Shown here one piece after another: positions 49,278 through 58,025 of a stretch of 64,000 bases of DNA. This stretch comes from Actinobacteria bacterium IMCC19121 (GTDB lineage Bacteria; Actinomycetota; Actinomycetes; Nanopelagicales; Nanopelagicaceae): assembly GCA_002284895.1 (NCBI GenBank), contig CP015605.1:186001-250000 (forward strand), written 5' to 3'. The notes below the pieces were generated by a model that saw nothing but the letters and a program-made list of their open reading frames with translations, was not told the DNA's origin and made no database searches. The position numbers and the translations under genes were made by a program. How positions within the stretch are numbered: the stretch's first letter is position 1; the number at the start of each line of letters is the position of its first letter.

Positions 49278-49961
49278 GTGACCATAGATTTAGATGCCGT
49301 ACACAGAGCACCGCTCTTTACCGCCCTTGATGACGCCGCTTCGGCTTCTCTTCGCGCACAGATGGATTTAGTGAAGATTTCCAAGGGAAGTGTTTTATTC
49401 GCCGAAGGCGCAGATGGTGATCACCTATACGTAATCGTTGAAGGAAAGCTCAAGCTTGGAACGTCAAGTGGTGATGGACGCGAGAACCTTCTTTCAATTC
49501 TTGGACCGGGTGAAATGTTTGGCGAACTCAGCCTCTTTGATCCAGGCCCACGCACATCAACTGCAACTGCAGTTACTGATGCAAAACTTTTAAGTCTTGG
49601 ACAAGCAAAACTTCTTCCATGGCTTCGCGAAAATCCAGATGTCGCACTTCATTTACTAGCTCGTTTGGCACAACGTCTTCGTCGCACCAATGAAGCGGTG
49701 GGCGATCTTGTTTTCTCTGATGTTCCAGGACGTGTTGCTAAAGCTCTCATTGATCTAGGTGAGCGCTTTGGTAAGAAAACTGATGAAGGTTTATACGTTC
49801 ACCATGATTTAACACAGGAAGAGCTTGCTCAACTTGTTGGTGCATCTCGCGAGACAGTTAATAAAGCCCTTGCAGATTTCGCAGGACGTAACTGGTTAAA
49901 GCTTGATGGACGTGCAGTTTTGATTACAGATTTTGAACGCCTAGCAAAGCGCGGTAAGTAG
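49278..49961 (+). CDS. Crp/GlxR-family transcriptional regulator
   Basis: 227 aa. N-terminal cyclic-nucleotide domain with the phosphate-binding cassette GEMFGELSLFDPGPRTSTAT, then a winged helix with the recognition motif LTQEELAQLVGASRETVNKAL. Matches the actinobacterial GlxR/Crp pattern (including VFSDVPGRVAKALIDLGERFG). Predicted to bind TGTGA-N6-TCACA, as found at 26522. GTG start: TAAAGT lies at 49265-49270, exactly 7 nt upstream, and no ribosome site is visible, so the mRNA is probably leaderless. Confidence 0.93.
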   Translation: MTIDLDAVHRAPLFTALDDAASASLRAQMDLVKISKGSVLFAEGADGDHLYVIVEGKLKLGTSSGDGRENLLSILGPGEMFGELSLFDPGPRTSTATAVTDAKLLSLGQAKLLPWLRENPDVALHLLARLAQRLRRTNEAVGDLVFSDVPGRVAKALIDLGERFGKKTDEGLYVHHDLTQEELAQLVGASRETVNKALADFAGRNWLKLDGRAVLITDFERLAKRGK

Positions 49962-50429
49962 TTAGTCTGTAATTTCTACTGTGAGTTCAATTTCAACAGG
50001 TGAATTCAATGGCAATTCCGCAATTCCCACCGCGCTACGTGCATGCTTTGCACCATCGCCCCAGATTGCTAAAAACAGCTCACTTGCCCCATTAACAACC
50101 ACCGGTGCGTTGATATAGCCAGGAACACCGTTGACGTAGCCAACAACTCGAACAATCTTTGTAATCTTGTTTACATCTGCAACTGTTTCAACTGCAGCTA
50201 ATGCGTTCAATGCACAAACTTGAGCTAATTCTTTTGCGCGCTCTGGAGTTATCTCTCCATCAACTTTTCCAACTCCAGCCATTTCACCGTTCACAAGTGG
50301 AAGTTGTCCGGCAGTGAAAACTATATTTCCTGTGCGAATCGCTGGAACATAAGCAGCAACTGGCTTTGCAGCAACTGGTAGTTCTAAACCAAGTTCTTTT
50401 AGCTTTGCACGGACATCTACTGGATTCAT
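49962..50429 (-). CDS. RidA family protein
   Basis: 155 aa from the ATG at 50429, which overlaps the stop of the small upstream gene (ATGA). TGNIVFTAGQLPLVNGEM, GYVNGVPGYINAPVVVNGAS and GDGAKHARSAVGIAELP are family landmarks; the Arg in HARSAVG is the residue that binds the enamine/imine substrate in RidA. Deaminates reactive enamines. The open frame continues upstream but through the DUF4177-like gene in another frame. Confidence 0.88.
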   Translation of the reverse strand: MNPVDVRAKLKELGLELPVAAKPVAAYVPAIRTGNIVFTAGQLPLVNGEMAGVGKVDGEITPERAKELAQVCALNALAAVETVADVNKITKIVRVVGYVNGVPGYINAPVVVNGASELFLAIWGDGAKHARSAVGIAELPLNSPVEIELTVEITD

Positions 50430-50584
50430 GCGATTACTCTCTTCATGTAAGCAACTAGCTGCTCGCCAGTTCCTGGTGCTGGAACAACTTGGACGAGTTC
50501 CCAACCATCAGAACCCCATGTATCAAGAATCTGCTTAGTTGCATGTGAAAGTAGTGGCACAGTTGCATATTCATACTTTGTCAT
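50426..50584 (-). CDS. Small DUF4177-like protein
   Basis: 52 aa, too short for most gene lists. [20 protein letters not shown] then WGSDGWELVQVVP and AYMKRVIA; the GWELVQV core with a preceding YEY strand fits DUF4177. ATG at 50584 overlaps the YqeY stop and the TGA overlaps the RidA start, so three genes are chained by ATGA overlaps. Function unknown. Confidence 0.82.
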   Translation of the reverse strand: MTKYEYATVPLLSHATKQILDTWGSDGWELVQVVPAPGTGEQLVAYMKRVIA

Positions 50585-51033
50585 TTATTTAACGCTGCTT
50601 TCACTAGTGCAGAAACCACGCCGCCATCGGCTTTTCCTGCGATCTTTGGCTTTACCGCTCCCATTACTTTGCCCATATCAGCTGGGCCTTGTGCACCAGT
50701 TGATGCAATTGCCTCAGCAATAATTGCTGCAATATCTGCTTCACTGAGCTGGGCTGGAAGATACTTTGCAATAACTTCGCCTTCACTCTTTTCTAGCGCT
50801 GCTTTGTCAGTACGACCAGCAGTTTCAAAAGCTTCGGCTGCTTCACGACGCTTCTTAGCTTCACGAGATAGAACAGTGATTACTTCTTCATCACTAAGAA
50901 CGCGTGCTTCTTTGCCAGCCACTTCTTCATTAGTGATTGCAGTGAGAACCATACGAATAGTGCCTGAAGTGATTTCATTGCGACCACGAATAGCCTCTGT
51001 TAAATCCTTTTGCAGCGTTTCTTTAATACTCAT
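50581..51033 (-). CDS. GatB/YqeY domain protein
   Basis: 150 aa, helical. [50 protein letters not shown] and the [22 protein letters not shown] end are the YqeY signature, related to the tail of GatB that contacts tRNA. Overlaps asd by 4 nt on the same strand. Confidence 0.9.
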   Translation of the reverse strand: MSIKETLQKDLTEAIRGRNEITSGTIRMVLTAITNEEVAGKEARVLSDEEVITVLSREAKKRREAAEAFETAGRTDKAALEKSEGEVIAKYLPAQLSEADIAAIIAEAIASTGAQGPADMGKVMGAVKPKIAGKADGGVVSALVKAALNK

Positions 51034-52097
51034 GCGGTGAACTCTACTGCTAGTAATTCAGCGATCTGCGCGGTGTTTAGGGCAGCTCCCTTGCGTAGGT
51101 TGTCGCCACAAAGGAATAAATCAATCGATTTCTTATCATCGAGTGATTGGCGCACGCGCCCAACCCATGTTGCATCTGTTCCGACTGCGTCATTTGGTGT
51201 TGGAAATTTCTTATTCTCTGGATCATCCAGCAATGTCACTCCAGCAGCTTTTTCAAGAACCTTTTGCGCGGCTTTGCGTGTGACTTCCTTCTTAAATGTT
51301 GCGTGAACAGCCAATGAGTGAGTTGTTAGAACTGGGACGCGCACACAAGTTGTTGAAACCTTGAGCTTTGGCATTCCAAGAATCTTGCGAGATTCATTGC
51401 GCACCTTGAGTTCTTCAGATGTGTAACCATCCTCTTTAAGAGATCCCGCCCAAGGAATTACGTTAAGTGCAAGTGGAGCTGGGAACGCGCCTAAGTCTTT
51501 AACTAATTTGCGAACATCACCAGTTTCTTCACCAGCACTAGTTCCTGCCACAAGTGACATTTGCTCACGCAAAGAGTCAATGCCTGGTTGACCAGCACCT
51601 GAAGCTGCCTGGTAAGAAGCAACAACGAGTTCCTTTAAATCAAACTTTTTATTAAGTGCACCCATCGCAACAATCATTGAAAGAGTCGTGCAGTTTGGAT
51701 TCGAGATAATTCCCTTAGGACGCTTCTTGGCATCCTTTGGATTAACTTCTGGAACAACCAATGGAACTTTTGGATCCATACGAAAAGCTGCAGAGTTATC
51801 AACGACAACTGCTCCTCGCTCTACTGCAATGGGAGCCCACTCGGCAGAAACCTCATCTGGCACATCAAACATCGCAACATCAATTCCATCAAATGCTTCA
51901 GGTGATAGGGCAACAACAGTTAGCGCTTCACCGCGACACATCAACTTCTTACCTGCACTGCGCGCAGATGCAATTAAGCGAATCTCGCCCCAGACATCTT
52001 TGCGTTCAGAGAGAATGCTGAGCATTACTGTGCCAACAGCGCCAGTTGCGCCAACTACGGCAAGTGATGGTTTCTTAGAACTCTTCGTTTTACTCAT
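51030..52097 (-). CDS. asd: Aspartate-semialdehyde dehydrogenase
   Basis: 355 aa. NADPH motif [11 protein letters not shown], catalytic Cys in [20 protein letters not shown] and the substrate region [13 protein letters not shown] are seen. Second step of the aspartate pathway to Lys/Thr/Met and diaminopimelate. Overlaps lysC by 4 nt, the usual lysC-asd operon. Confidence 0.95.
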   Translation of the reverse strand: MSKTKSSKKPSLAVVGATGAVGTVMLSILSERKDVWGEIRLIASARSAGKKLMCRGEALTVVALSPEAFDGIDVAMFDVPDEVSAEWAPIAVERGAVVVDNSAAFRMDPKVPLVVPEVNPKDAKKRPKGIISNPNCTTLSMIVAMGALNKKFDLKELVVASYQAASGAGQPGIDSLREQMSLVAGTSAGEETGDVRKLVKDLGAFPAPLALNVIPWAGSLKEDGYTSEELKVRNESRKILGMPKLKVSTTCVRVPVLTTHSLAVHATFKKEVTRKAAQKVLEKAAGVTLLDDPENKKFPTPNDAVGTDATWVGRVRQSLDDKKSIDLFLCGDNLRKGAALNTAQIAELLAVEFTA

Positions 52098-53365
52098 CGG
52101 CCAGTTCCTCCATAAACAACGGCTTCATTGCTATCAGCATCTAAACCAAAGGCGGCGTGAGCAGCTTTAGCACCACGTTCTAGATCTGCTTGGCGGCAGA
52201 TAATTGAAATACGAATCTCTGATGTTGAAATCATTTCAATATTAATTCCAGCCTCAGACATTGCGCCAAAGAAGGTTGCTGTAATACCTGGGTGTGAGCG
52301 CATTCCAGCGCCAATTAATGACAATTTACCGATTTGATCATCGTATTGAATGGATGCAAAGCCAACTTCACCTTGAAGCTTTTGCAAAATAGCTGTTGCA
52401 TCTGCGCCTTCATCTTTTGGCAAAGTAAATGAAATATCAGTAAGGCCAGTTGCGGCAGCAGAGACGTTTTGGACAATCATGTCGATGTTGATGTCAGCAT
52501 CGGCAATGGCTTGGAAGATACGTGCAGCAACACCGGTTCGGTCCGGTACGCCGACAATCGTAATCTTTGCTTCGCTCTTATCGTGGGCGATGCCTGAGAT
52601 GATTGCTTGTTCCATTTCTCCTCCTTGTGGATGATCTTTGACCACCCATGTTCCTTCATTTGTTGTAAAAGATGAACGTACGTGAATAGGTAAGTCATAA
52701 CGGCGGGCGTATTCAACACATCGCAAGTGCAGAACTTTTGCACCGCTTGCTGCAAGTTCCAACATTTCTTCATACGTAACAGTTTTTAACTTACGTGCAG
52801 CAGGAACAACTCGCGGATCGGCACTAAAAACTCCATCAACATCTGTATAGATTTCACAAACATCGGCCTCTAACGCTGCAGCTAGTGCAACTGCAGTTGT
52901 GTCACTGCCGCCACGACCAAGAGTTGTTACATCTTTTGTGTCTTGTGAAATTCCTTGAAAGCCAGCAACGATTGCAATTGCACCTTCTGCCAACGCTTCT
53001 TGAATACGTCCTGGTGTCACATCGATAATGCGAGCGCGACCATGTGCAGATGTTGTAATCACACCAGCTTGGCTACCTGTAAATGAACGGGCTTCATGTC
53101 CTAAATTTGTAATCGCCATTGCAAGAAGAGCCATCGAAATTCGCTCACCAGCAGTAAGTAACATATCTAGTTCTCGCCCAGATGGAATTGGAGTGATCTG
53201 TTTAGCTAAATCAATGAGTTCATCGGTTGTATCGCCCATCGCAGAAACTACGACTACGACCTGATTGCCATCGCGCTTGGCTGCAACGATGCGATTGGCA
53301 ACGCGCTTCATGCCCTCGGCATCTGCCACCGAGGAGCCGCCATACTTCTGAACGATGAGTCCCAT
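52094..53365 (-). CDS. lysC: Aspartate kinase, with internal beta-subunit start
   Basis: 423 aa. KYGGSSVAD at the N-terminus, [11 protein letters not shown], and two C-terminal ACT domains ([36 protein letters not shown]) for Lys/Thr feedback. An in-frame ATG at 52615 (residue 251, [10 protein letters not shown]) has a strong AAGGAGGAG at 52618-52626; this is exactly the position of the beta-subunit start in Corynebacterium lysC, so a 173-residue regulatory beta subunit is likely also made (52094-52615). Confidence 0.95.
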   Translation of the reverse strand: MGLIVQKYGGSSVADAEGMKRVANRIVAAKRDGNQVVVVVSAMGDTTDELIDLAKQITPIPSGRELDMLLTAGERISMALLAMAITNLGHEARSFTGSQAGVITTSAHGRARIIDVTPGRIQEALAEGAIAIVAGFQGISQDTKDVTTLGRGGSDTTAVALAAALEADVCEIYTDVDGVFSADPRVVPAARKLKTVTYEEMLELAASGAKVLHLRCVEYARRYDLPIHVRSSFTTNEGTWVVKDHPQGGEMEQAIISGIAHDKSEAKITIVGVPDRTGVAARIFQAIADADINIDMIVQNVSAAATGLTDISFTLPKDEGADATAILQKLQGEVGFASIQYDDQIGKLSLIGAGMRSHPGITATFFGAMSEAGINIEMISTSEIRISIICRQADLERGAKAAHAAFGLDADSNEAVVYGGTGR

Positions 53366-53455
53366 GGGTTAATGGTGGCGCATAGATTTAAATCTCGCTA
53401 ACCGTTTTTCAGATTATCTTAAATAATGAGACAAGGCACGTATCAAATAACGAGA

Positions 53456-54058
53456 TTAAACGTCGCGGCGGCCTTCAAATGCACGGCCCAGCGTGACTTC
53501 ATCGGCATATTCCAGATCCCCGCCCACTGGCAGACCGCTAGCTAATCGAGAGACCTTTATTTCTAGCGGCTTAATCATGCGCGATAGATAGGTAGCTGTG
53601 GCCTCTCCCTCAAGGTTTGGATCGGTAGCCAAAATAACTTCAACGATTCCAGGATCTGCAAGACGTGCCATGAGTTCACGGATGCGCAGCTGCTCTGGAC
53701 CAATTCCATCGATGGGACTTATTGCCCCACCTAGCACGTGATACTTACCGCGAAATTCTCGTGTGCGCTCAATGGCAATGACATCTTTACTCTCTTCAAC
53801 AACACAAATTAAGGTGTTATCACGTCGTGGATCACGACAGATGCGGCACTGATCTTCTTCGGAAACGTTTCCACACTCCACGCAAAACTTCACACGCTCT
53901 TTTACCGTGCGAATGGAATCCACGAGCGCAGTTGCTATCTCGGCGTCTGCTTGCAAAATATGGAAAGCAATACGTTGGGCCGACTTTGGACCAATTCCTG
54001 GCAGACGACCTAGCGCATCGATGAGATCTTGAATTGCGCCTTCATACATACCTGACAT
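53456..54058 (-). CDS. recR: Recombination protein RecR
   Basis: 200 aa. HhH near the N-terminus ([19 protein letters not shown]), zinc finger [16 protein letters not shown], and TOPRIM ([33 protein letters not shown]). Part of RecFOR gap repair. Directly downstream of dnaX with a 3-nt gap, the classical dnaX-recR pair (no ybaB gene between them here). Confidence 0.95.
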   Translation of the reverse strand: MSGMYEGAIQDLIDALGRLPGIGPKSAQRIAFHILQADAEIATALVDSIRTVKERVKFCVECGNVSEEDQCRICRDPRRDNTLICVVEESKDVIAIERTREFRGKYHVLGGAISPIDGIGPEQLRIRELMARLADPGIVEVILATDPNLEGEATATYLSRMIKPLEIKVSRLASGLPVGGDLEYADEVTLGRAFEGRRDV

Positions 54059-54061
54059 TAA

Positions 54062-55744
54062 TTATTTACTCTCAATAACTTTTGCACCAAGTTCTTGGGC
54101 AAGAAGTGCAGCCCCTGAAAGCAAAGTCTTATCTGAAGGAGCCTCTGATGTGCGAGTCTCACGTGCTGCCGGAGTATTGGTATCAATAGACGGATCAACA
54201 ACACATTCAATCTTTCGATCAATGCCAACTACATCCACAAATGCCTTGCGCAAAATCTCATCTGATTCTGATCGAACAAATGAATCTCTGGCTCCAGCAT
54301 TAACAATTCCAATGGTGATTGCTTTGTCATCAACAGCTAATACTTGTGCCGAAGCAGAAAGCAGTGACCAGGTCAGTCTGCGGCGCTTCTTCACATCTTC
54401 AATAACATCTGGCCAAGCACGACGCAGAGCTGCAATATCAAAGGCACCAGGAGCACTATTTACCTTAGCTACAGGTGCTTCTACCTTCACTTCTGCTGGC
54501 GCAGCTTCAGCCTTTACTGGCGCAGCTGGTGCTTCTTTTTTCTCAACAACTTTTACTGGCGCAGGTGTTGTCATCGGTGCAATGTTTTCTGCGCGCTCTA
54601 ATCGCTCAATACGTGAAAGCATTCCAGATTCACCATTGTCACCAATAGGCAAAAGTATGCGCCCGCAGATCAGTTCCAGCATTAAACGTGGTGCTGTGGC
54701 ACCGCGCATCTGAGTTAAACCTTCGGCAGCGATATCTGCAGCCCGTGAAAGATTAGCTGTTCCAATTCGGTTAGCTTGATTGCGCATTCTCTCCATTTGA
54801 TCATCTGGAATATCGCGCAGAATTGAATTGCTAGCTGAATCTTTTAAGGCATCAACAATCATTAGATCGCGAATGCGCTCCAACATGTCACTGGTAAAGC
54901 GGCGTGGATCATGGCCGGATTCAATGACTCGATCAATGGTTTTAAACAACGTTGCGCCATCATGGGCAGCAATTGCATCGATGGCATCATCGAGTAGGGC
55001 GCCATCTGTGAAACCTAATAATTGAATTGCAATTTCATAGCTCACGCCATCTTTGCCAGCACCAGCAAGTAGCTGACCCAACACAGAGAGTGCGTCACGC
55101 ACTGAGCCACCAGAGGCCCGTACTACAAGTGGAATAACGCCCTTAGCAACGCTAACGCCTTCATGATTACAAATCTTTTCTAAGTGCGCAGCAAGAATTC
55201 CAGGTGGAACTAAACGGAACGGATAGTGGTGTGTACGAGAGCGAATAGTTGCAATCAACTTGTCTGGCTCTGTTGTAGCAAAGATAAAAATAACGTGGGG
55301 AGGCGGTTCTTCAACAACTTTCAAAAGTGCATTTGCAGCACCTGGTCCAAGTTGGTGCGCCTCATCGATAATGTAGATCTTGTAGCGACTTTGTACTGGT
55401 GCAAAGAAAGCTTTGTCGCGAAGATCGCGTGCATCATCTACTAAACCGTGTGTTGCCGCATCTAGTTCAATAACATCAAGTGAACCTGGACCGTTTGCAA
55501 CTAGATCATTACATGATTGGCATTCACCGCACGGATTAGGTGTTGGTCCTTTAACGCAGTTAAGTGAGCGCGCCATAATGCGAGCGCTAGAAGTTTTTCC
55601 GCAACCGCGTGGACCACTAAATAAATATGCGTGATGTGTGCGCCCAGATTCCAATGCGTTAGAAAGTGGAACTGTTACATGTTCTTGACCGATGACATCT
55701 GCAAAAACAGAGGGACGATACTTGCGATACAACGCTAAAGACAT
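54062..55744 (-). CDS. dnaX: DNA polymerase III subunit gamma/tau
   Basis: 560 aa clamp-loader ATPase. Walker A FSGPRGCGKTSSAR, zinc-binding Cys cluster (CVKGPTPNPCGECQSC), Walker B IIDEAHQLG and the sensor SRTHHYPF are visible; domain III ends near residue 370, followed by an Ala/Pro/Glu/Lys-rich linker (about 385-435) and a tau-like C-terminus. An A6 run (54536-54541, Lys402-403) in the linker would end either shifted frame within 12 codons; see findings. The SRP RNA gene lies just upstream. Confidence 0.95.
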   Translation of the reverse strand: MSLALYRKYRPSVFADVIGQEHVTVPLSNALESGRTHHAYLFSGPRGCGKTSSARIMARSLNCVKGPTPNPCGECQSCNDLVANGPGSLDVIELDAATHGLVDDARDLRDKAFFAPVQSRYKIYIIDEAHQLGPGAANALLKVVEEPPPHVIFIFATTEPDKLIATIRSRTHHYPFRLVPPGILAAHLEKICNHEGVSVAKGVIPLVVRASGGSVRDALSVLGQLLAGAGKDGVSYEIAIQLLGFTDGALLDDAIDAIAAHDGATLFKTIDRVIESGHDPRRFTSDMLERIRDLMIVDALKDSASNSILRDIPDDQMERMRNQANRIGTANLSRAADIAAEGLTQMRGATAPRLMLELICGRILLPIGDNGESGMLSRIERLERAENIAPMTTPAPVKVVEKKEAPAAPVKAEAAPAEVKVEAPVAKVNSAPGAFDIAALRRAWPDVIEDVKKRRRLTWSLLSASAQVLAVDDKAITIGIVNAGARDSFVRSESDEILRKAFVDVVGIDRKIECVVDPSIDTNTPAARETRTSEAPSDKTLLSGAALLAQELGAKVIESK

Positions 55745-55780
55745 CGTGCGCTCTCCTCTACTCTTCGACGCAATTTAATA

Positions 55781-55870
55781 GGACCCCTCGCACACCCGCC
55801 AGAGCGGACCTACCCTTGCTGCATTCCTGCCCTGGGGGAGTTCAGTACGGATAACGCCGTACGAGGGATC
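55781..55870 (-). ncRNA. ffs: Bacterial small signal recognition particle RNA (4.5S type)
   Basis: About 90 nt hairpin RNA. The outer helix pairs GATCCCTCGTAC with GTGCGAGGGGTC, and the conserved domain IV tip reads CAGGAATGCAGCAAGGGTAG, the form expected for Ffh binding in actinobacteria. Ends are approximate. Position beside dnaX and tRNA-Ser fits the group. Confidence 0.9.
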
Positions 55871-55913
55871 TGGCGTAATCATAGTTATAGCCACCGATAG
55901 AGTGCTCCCCTCG

Positions 55914-55998
55914 GGAGGATTCGCATAGCGGCCGAGTGCGCACGCTTGGAAAGCGTGTATAGGGCAACCTATCGAGGGTTCAAATCCCTCATCCTCCG
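55914..55998 (+). tRNA. tRNA-Ser (GGA)
   Basis: Class II tRNA, 85 nt. Acceptor GGAGGAT/ATCCTCC with discriminator G, anticodon arm CACGC-TTGGAAA-GCGTG giving anticodon GGA, long variable arm TATAGG-GCAA-CCTATC, T arm GAGGG-TTCAAAT-CCCTC. CCA is not encoded. The 3' end is the integration target of the downstream island. Confidence 0.95.
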
Positions 55999-55999
55999 C
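55982..55999. repeat. Left att direct repeat within the tRNA-Ser 3' end
   Basis: AAATCCCTCATCCTCCGC occurs here and exactly again at 59730-59747. It spans the T-loop end, T stem, acceptor stem and discriminator. A further CAGATT follows both copies (with one extra T here), which looks like an attL/attR pair. Confidence 0.8.
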
Positions 56000-56013
56000 T
56001 CAGATTTGAAGAG

Positions 56014-57144
56014 CTAAAAAGCTCTAACTGGCCGGACGTAGAAGGTGTTGCTCTTAGTGTTAGAGCCATGATTGTCAGAGAGGAAATTGAAGGAAAAGGC
56101 CGAGTCGCCTGCAGATTCGGATGAGGACCAGTAGCTTGACGCCACAAATCCACCAATACCGATTGTGTTGTCATGAATCAATTTCATTTCGCCAAGTGAA
56201 CCTAAAAACCAATCTGATTTGGATCCGGCCCTACAACTTTGAGCATACTTTGCGGCGGAGTCGGCAACGGTTCCAGCGGAGTCGGCAGTAACAATTGCAT
56301 TACTGTTATCAAGGCCCCGTCCGACGGCCTGTGAAGAAGAACCTGCAGCACCCGAAACCGAAGTTATTCTGAAACCGCTTGAAGTCCAGCTTCTTGTACT
56401 CTCACATGATGACGGTGCCGCTTCCAAATAATTAAATCCTGCGTACTGATCGTTGTAGTCAACAAAGAAAATATGTCCCCCTCCAGGGCCGGTATCGCCA
56501 ATTTTAAATGTGCATTTAGCGCCGATACAATTTGCTCCAGTTACTGTCGGTGCTGAAGAACCGCCGCTTCCCGTGTCACCTGTTGCACCCGTTGCACCTG
56601 TTGCACCCGTTGCACCCGTTGCACCTGAAGATCCCGTTGCACCAGCAGGTCCTTGTCCTCCGTTTGCACCATTGGCTCCTGGTAAACCAGGTATGCCTTG
56701 AATACCTTGCGAGCCAGCTGGACCAACGATTGAAAATCCGTTCGGCCAAGTATTTTCTAAAGTTTTTGGTCCAAACAAATATTTTGTTGCAGTATTTATA
56801 AATATATCACCAGGTGCACCCCAGGAATCCAAAGGGTCAGTAATTCCATTCCATAATGTTTTCCCATCGAAACCATCTTTGCCGTTAAGCCCTGCTGCCC
56901 CAGTAAGACCAATTGGGCCTTGCGCCGCTTGGGTATTAATAAGAAGCTCTTTAGAAGTTTTCGGGCAACTTTTACTTGACGGGTGTGTAACATATTTACT
57001 TTTAATGTCTACGCACAACAAATACTTATTTGTTGTGGACTTTAGATCGGAGGCAACTGATGGAAGTGCAGCAAAGACAAGTAAAAGAATTAAGCCAATT
57101 AAAGTGTTTCTGGAACCAAGGCTTCTCTTTTGTGGAATTCTCAT
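56014..57144 (-). CDS. Secreted collagen-like protein with a DUF1566/Lcl-type C-terminal domain
   Basis: 376 aa from the ATG at 57144; longer starts would place the two palindromic sites at 57186-57226 inside the coding region. Signal peptide or anchor (about 10-30: GLILLLVFAALPSVAS), then Gly-x-y collagen-like repeats in two blocks (GPIGLTGAAGLNGKDGFDGK, and from GPAGSQGIQGIPGLPG through a run of Gly-Ala-Thr to GDTGSGG), then a C-terminal domain (about 210-376) with FKIGDTGPGGGHIFFV, YLEAAPSS, WFLGSLGEMKLI, YWSSSE and a VRPVRAF end, as in environmental actinobacterial DUF1566 proteins and Legionella Lcl. Probably a surface adhesin or fibre. Within the tRNA-Ser island and divergent from the regulator. 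Confidence 0.82.
   Translation of the reverse strand: MRIPQKRSLGSRNTLIGLILLLVFAALPSVASDLKSTTNKYLLCVDIKSKYVTHPSSKSCPKTSKELLINTQAAQGPIGLTGAAGLNGKDGFDGKTLWNGITDPLDSWGAPGDIFINTATKYLFGPKTLENTWPNGFSIVGPAGSQGIQGIPGLPGANGANGGQGPAGATGSSGATGATGATGATGATGDTGSGGSSAPTVTGANCIGAKCTFKIGDTGPGGGHIFFVDYNDQYAGFNYLEAAPSSCESTRSWTSSGFRITSVSGAAGSSSQAVGRGLDNSNAIVTADSAGTVADSAAKYAQSCRAGSKSDWFLGSLGEMKLIHDNTIGIGGFVASSYWSSSESAGDSAFSFNFLSDNHGSNTKSNTFYVRPVRAF
56582..56626 (-). repeat. 9-bp tandem repeat in the collagen region
   Basis: Five near-identical copies of GTTGCACCC/T (plus strand), each encoding Gly-Ala-Thr on the minus strand. Differences are only in the last base of the unit. Copy number changes keep the frame, so the length of the collagen stalk could vary between cells or strains. 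Confidence 0.75.
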
Positions 57145-57185
57145 GGTTATAGACTCGACTCTTTTCTCCATAAACACACTGATGT

Positions 57186-57226
57186 ACTTGGTTTTACCAA
57201 GGTACAAAACTTGGTTTTACCAAGGT
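57186..57226. promoter_or_regulatory. Two identical palindromic operator-like sites
   Basis: ACTTGGTTTTACCAAGGT occurs twice without mismatch (57186-57203 and 57209-57226), 23 bp apart, so the same face of the helix is shared roughly every two turns. Each contains CTTGG-TTTTA-CCAAG. They lie between the divergent collagen-like gene (start 57144) and response regulator (start 57285). Best guess: sites for the LuxR-type regulator encoded next to them. Confidence 0.65.
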
Positions 57227-57284
57227 TTGATGAAATATTTCTCAAACCCTTATTGAGTGATTGAATCTCTGTCATTATGGTCAT

Positions 57285-57926
57285 ATGAGTAAAGGCAGAA
57301 TTATCCTTGTTGAAGATGATTCCTTTACGCGAGCAGTTCTTGGTGATGCGCTAGTACTGCAGGGGTTCGATGTTAAAGCTCGAGTTGCCACTGCGGTTGA
57401 AGCAATGAAAGCCCAACAATTACACAATCCTGATGTTGCAATCCTCGATTTTGATTTAGGACTTGGACCGACAGGAATCGATGTCGCAGTCGCATTACGA
57501 AAGAATAATCCGACTATTGGCTTGGTCTTCTTAACAACATATAAAGATCCCCGCCTTATAGGTCAAGCAGTTCCGACTTTGCCTGAAGGGGCAATTTATT
57601 TAAATAAATTAGATATGGGATCTACGGCATCCATCGCAGAACAAGTCTCTCTTGCGCTTATCAAACCCACGCAAAAACGTTCTGTCCCGTGGATAAGGAG
57701 CAGCCCACTCGGTGGAATGTCGCTTAACCAAGTAGAAATATTGAAAGATATCTCTGAAGGAATGAGCACAAAAGAAATTGCTAGAAAGCGTGATGTATCA
57801 GAGCAGGCGATAGAGCAAAGTATCTCGAGAATCATGCGGCATCTTGGTATCGAAAAAACTGCGGACACCCATCAAAGAGTAAAAATCGTCCGTGCGTACT
57901 TTGACAATAAGGGTCAGGGAACCTAA
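57285..57926 (+). CDS. LuxR-type two-component response regulator
   Basis: 213 aa from the ATG at 57285 (a TTG eight codons upstream is possible). Receiver domain 4-120 with acidic pocket E10/D11/D12, phosphorylatable Asp55 in VAILDFDLG, and TTYKD near 95. C-terminal HTH of NarL/LuxR type (about 147-210): LNQVEILKDISEGMSTKEIA and VSEQAIEQSISRIMRHLGI. Upstream of the kinase gene in the same direction and divergent from the collagen-like gene. Confidence 0.88.
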   Translation: MSKGRIILVEDDSFTRAVLGDALVLQGFDVKARVATAVEAMKAQQLHNPDVAILDFDLGLGPTGIDVAVALRKNNPTIGLVFLTTYKDPRLIGQAVPTLPEGAIYLNKLDMGSTASIAEQVSLALIKPTQKRSVPWIRSSPLGGMSLNQVEILKDISEGMSTKEIARKRDVSEQAIEQSISRIMRHLGIEKTADTHQRVKIVRAYFDNKGQGT

Positions 57927-58025
57927 ATTTCAAAATTATCTTTCTTAAGTTGGCGGACATTTGTAATTACTGCCCCTATTTCAACAATTGTTGCGGTTCA
58001 ATCGGCAGACCATGAAACTCCAAAT

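Noticed and set aside
53391-53457. Long inverted repeat between lysC and recR (AATCTCGCTA / TAACGAGATT)
   Set aside because: Nine of ten bases pair, but the loop is nearly 50 nt and one arm overlaps the recR stop; could be chance in AT-rich sequence.
54536-54541. Standard E. coli-type -1 frameshift site in dnaX
   Set aside because: The A-run is out of register with the A-AAA-AAG heptamer and no downstream stem-loop was evident; only slippage remains possible.
56577-56660. Short repeats that could suggest a CRISPR array
   Set aside because: They are contiguous 9-bp units in a Gly-Ala-Thr coding region without spacers, and no cas gene is in the window.
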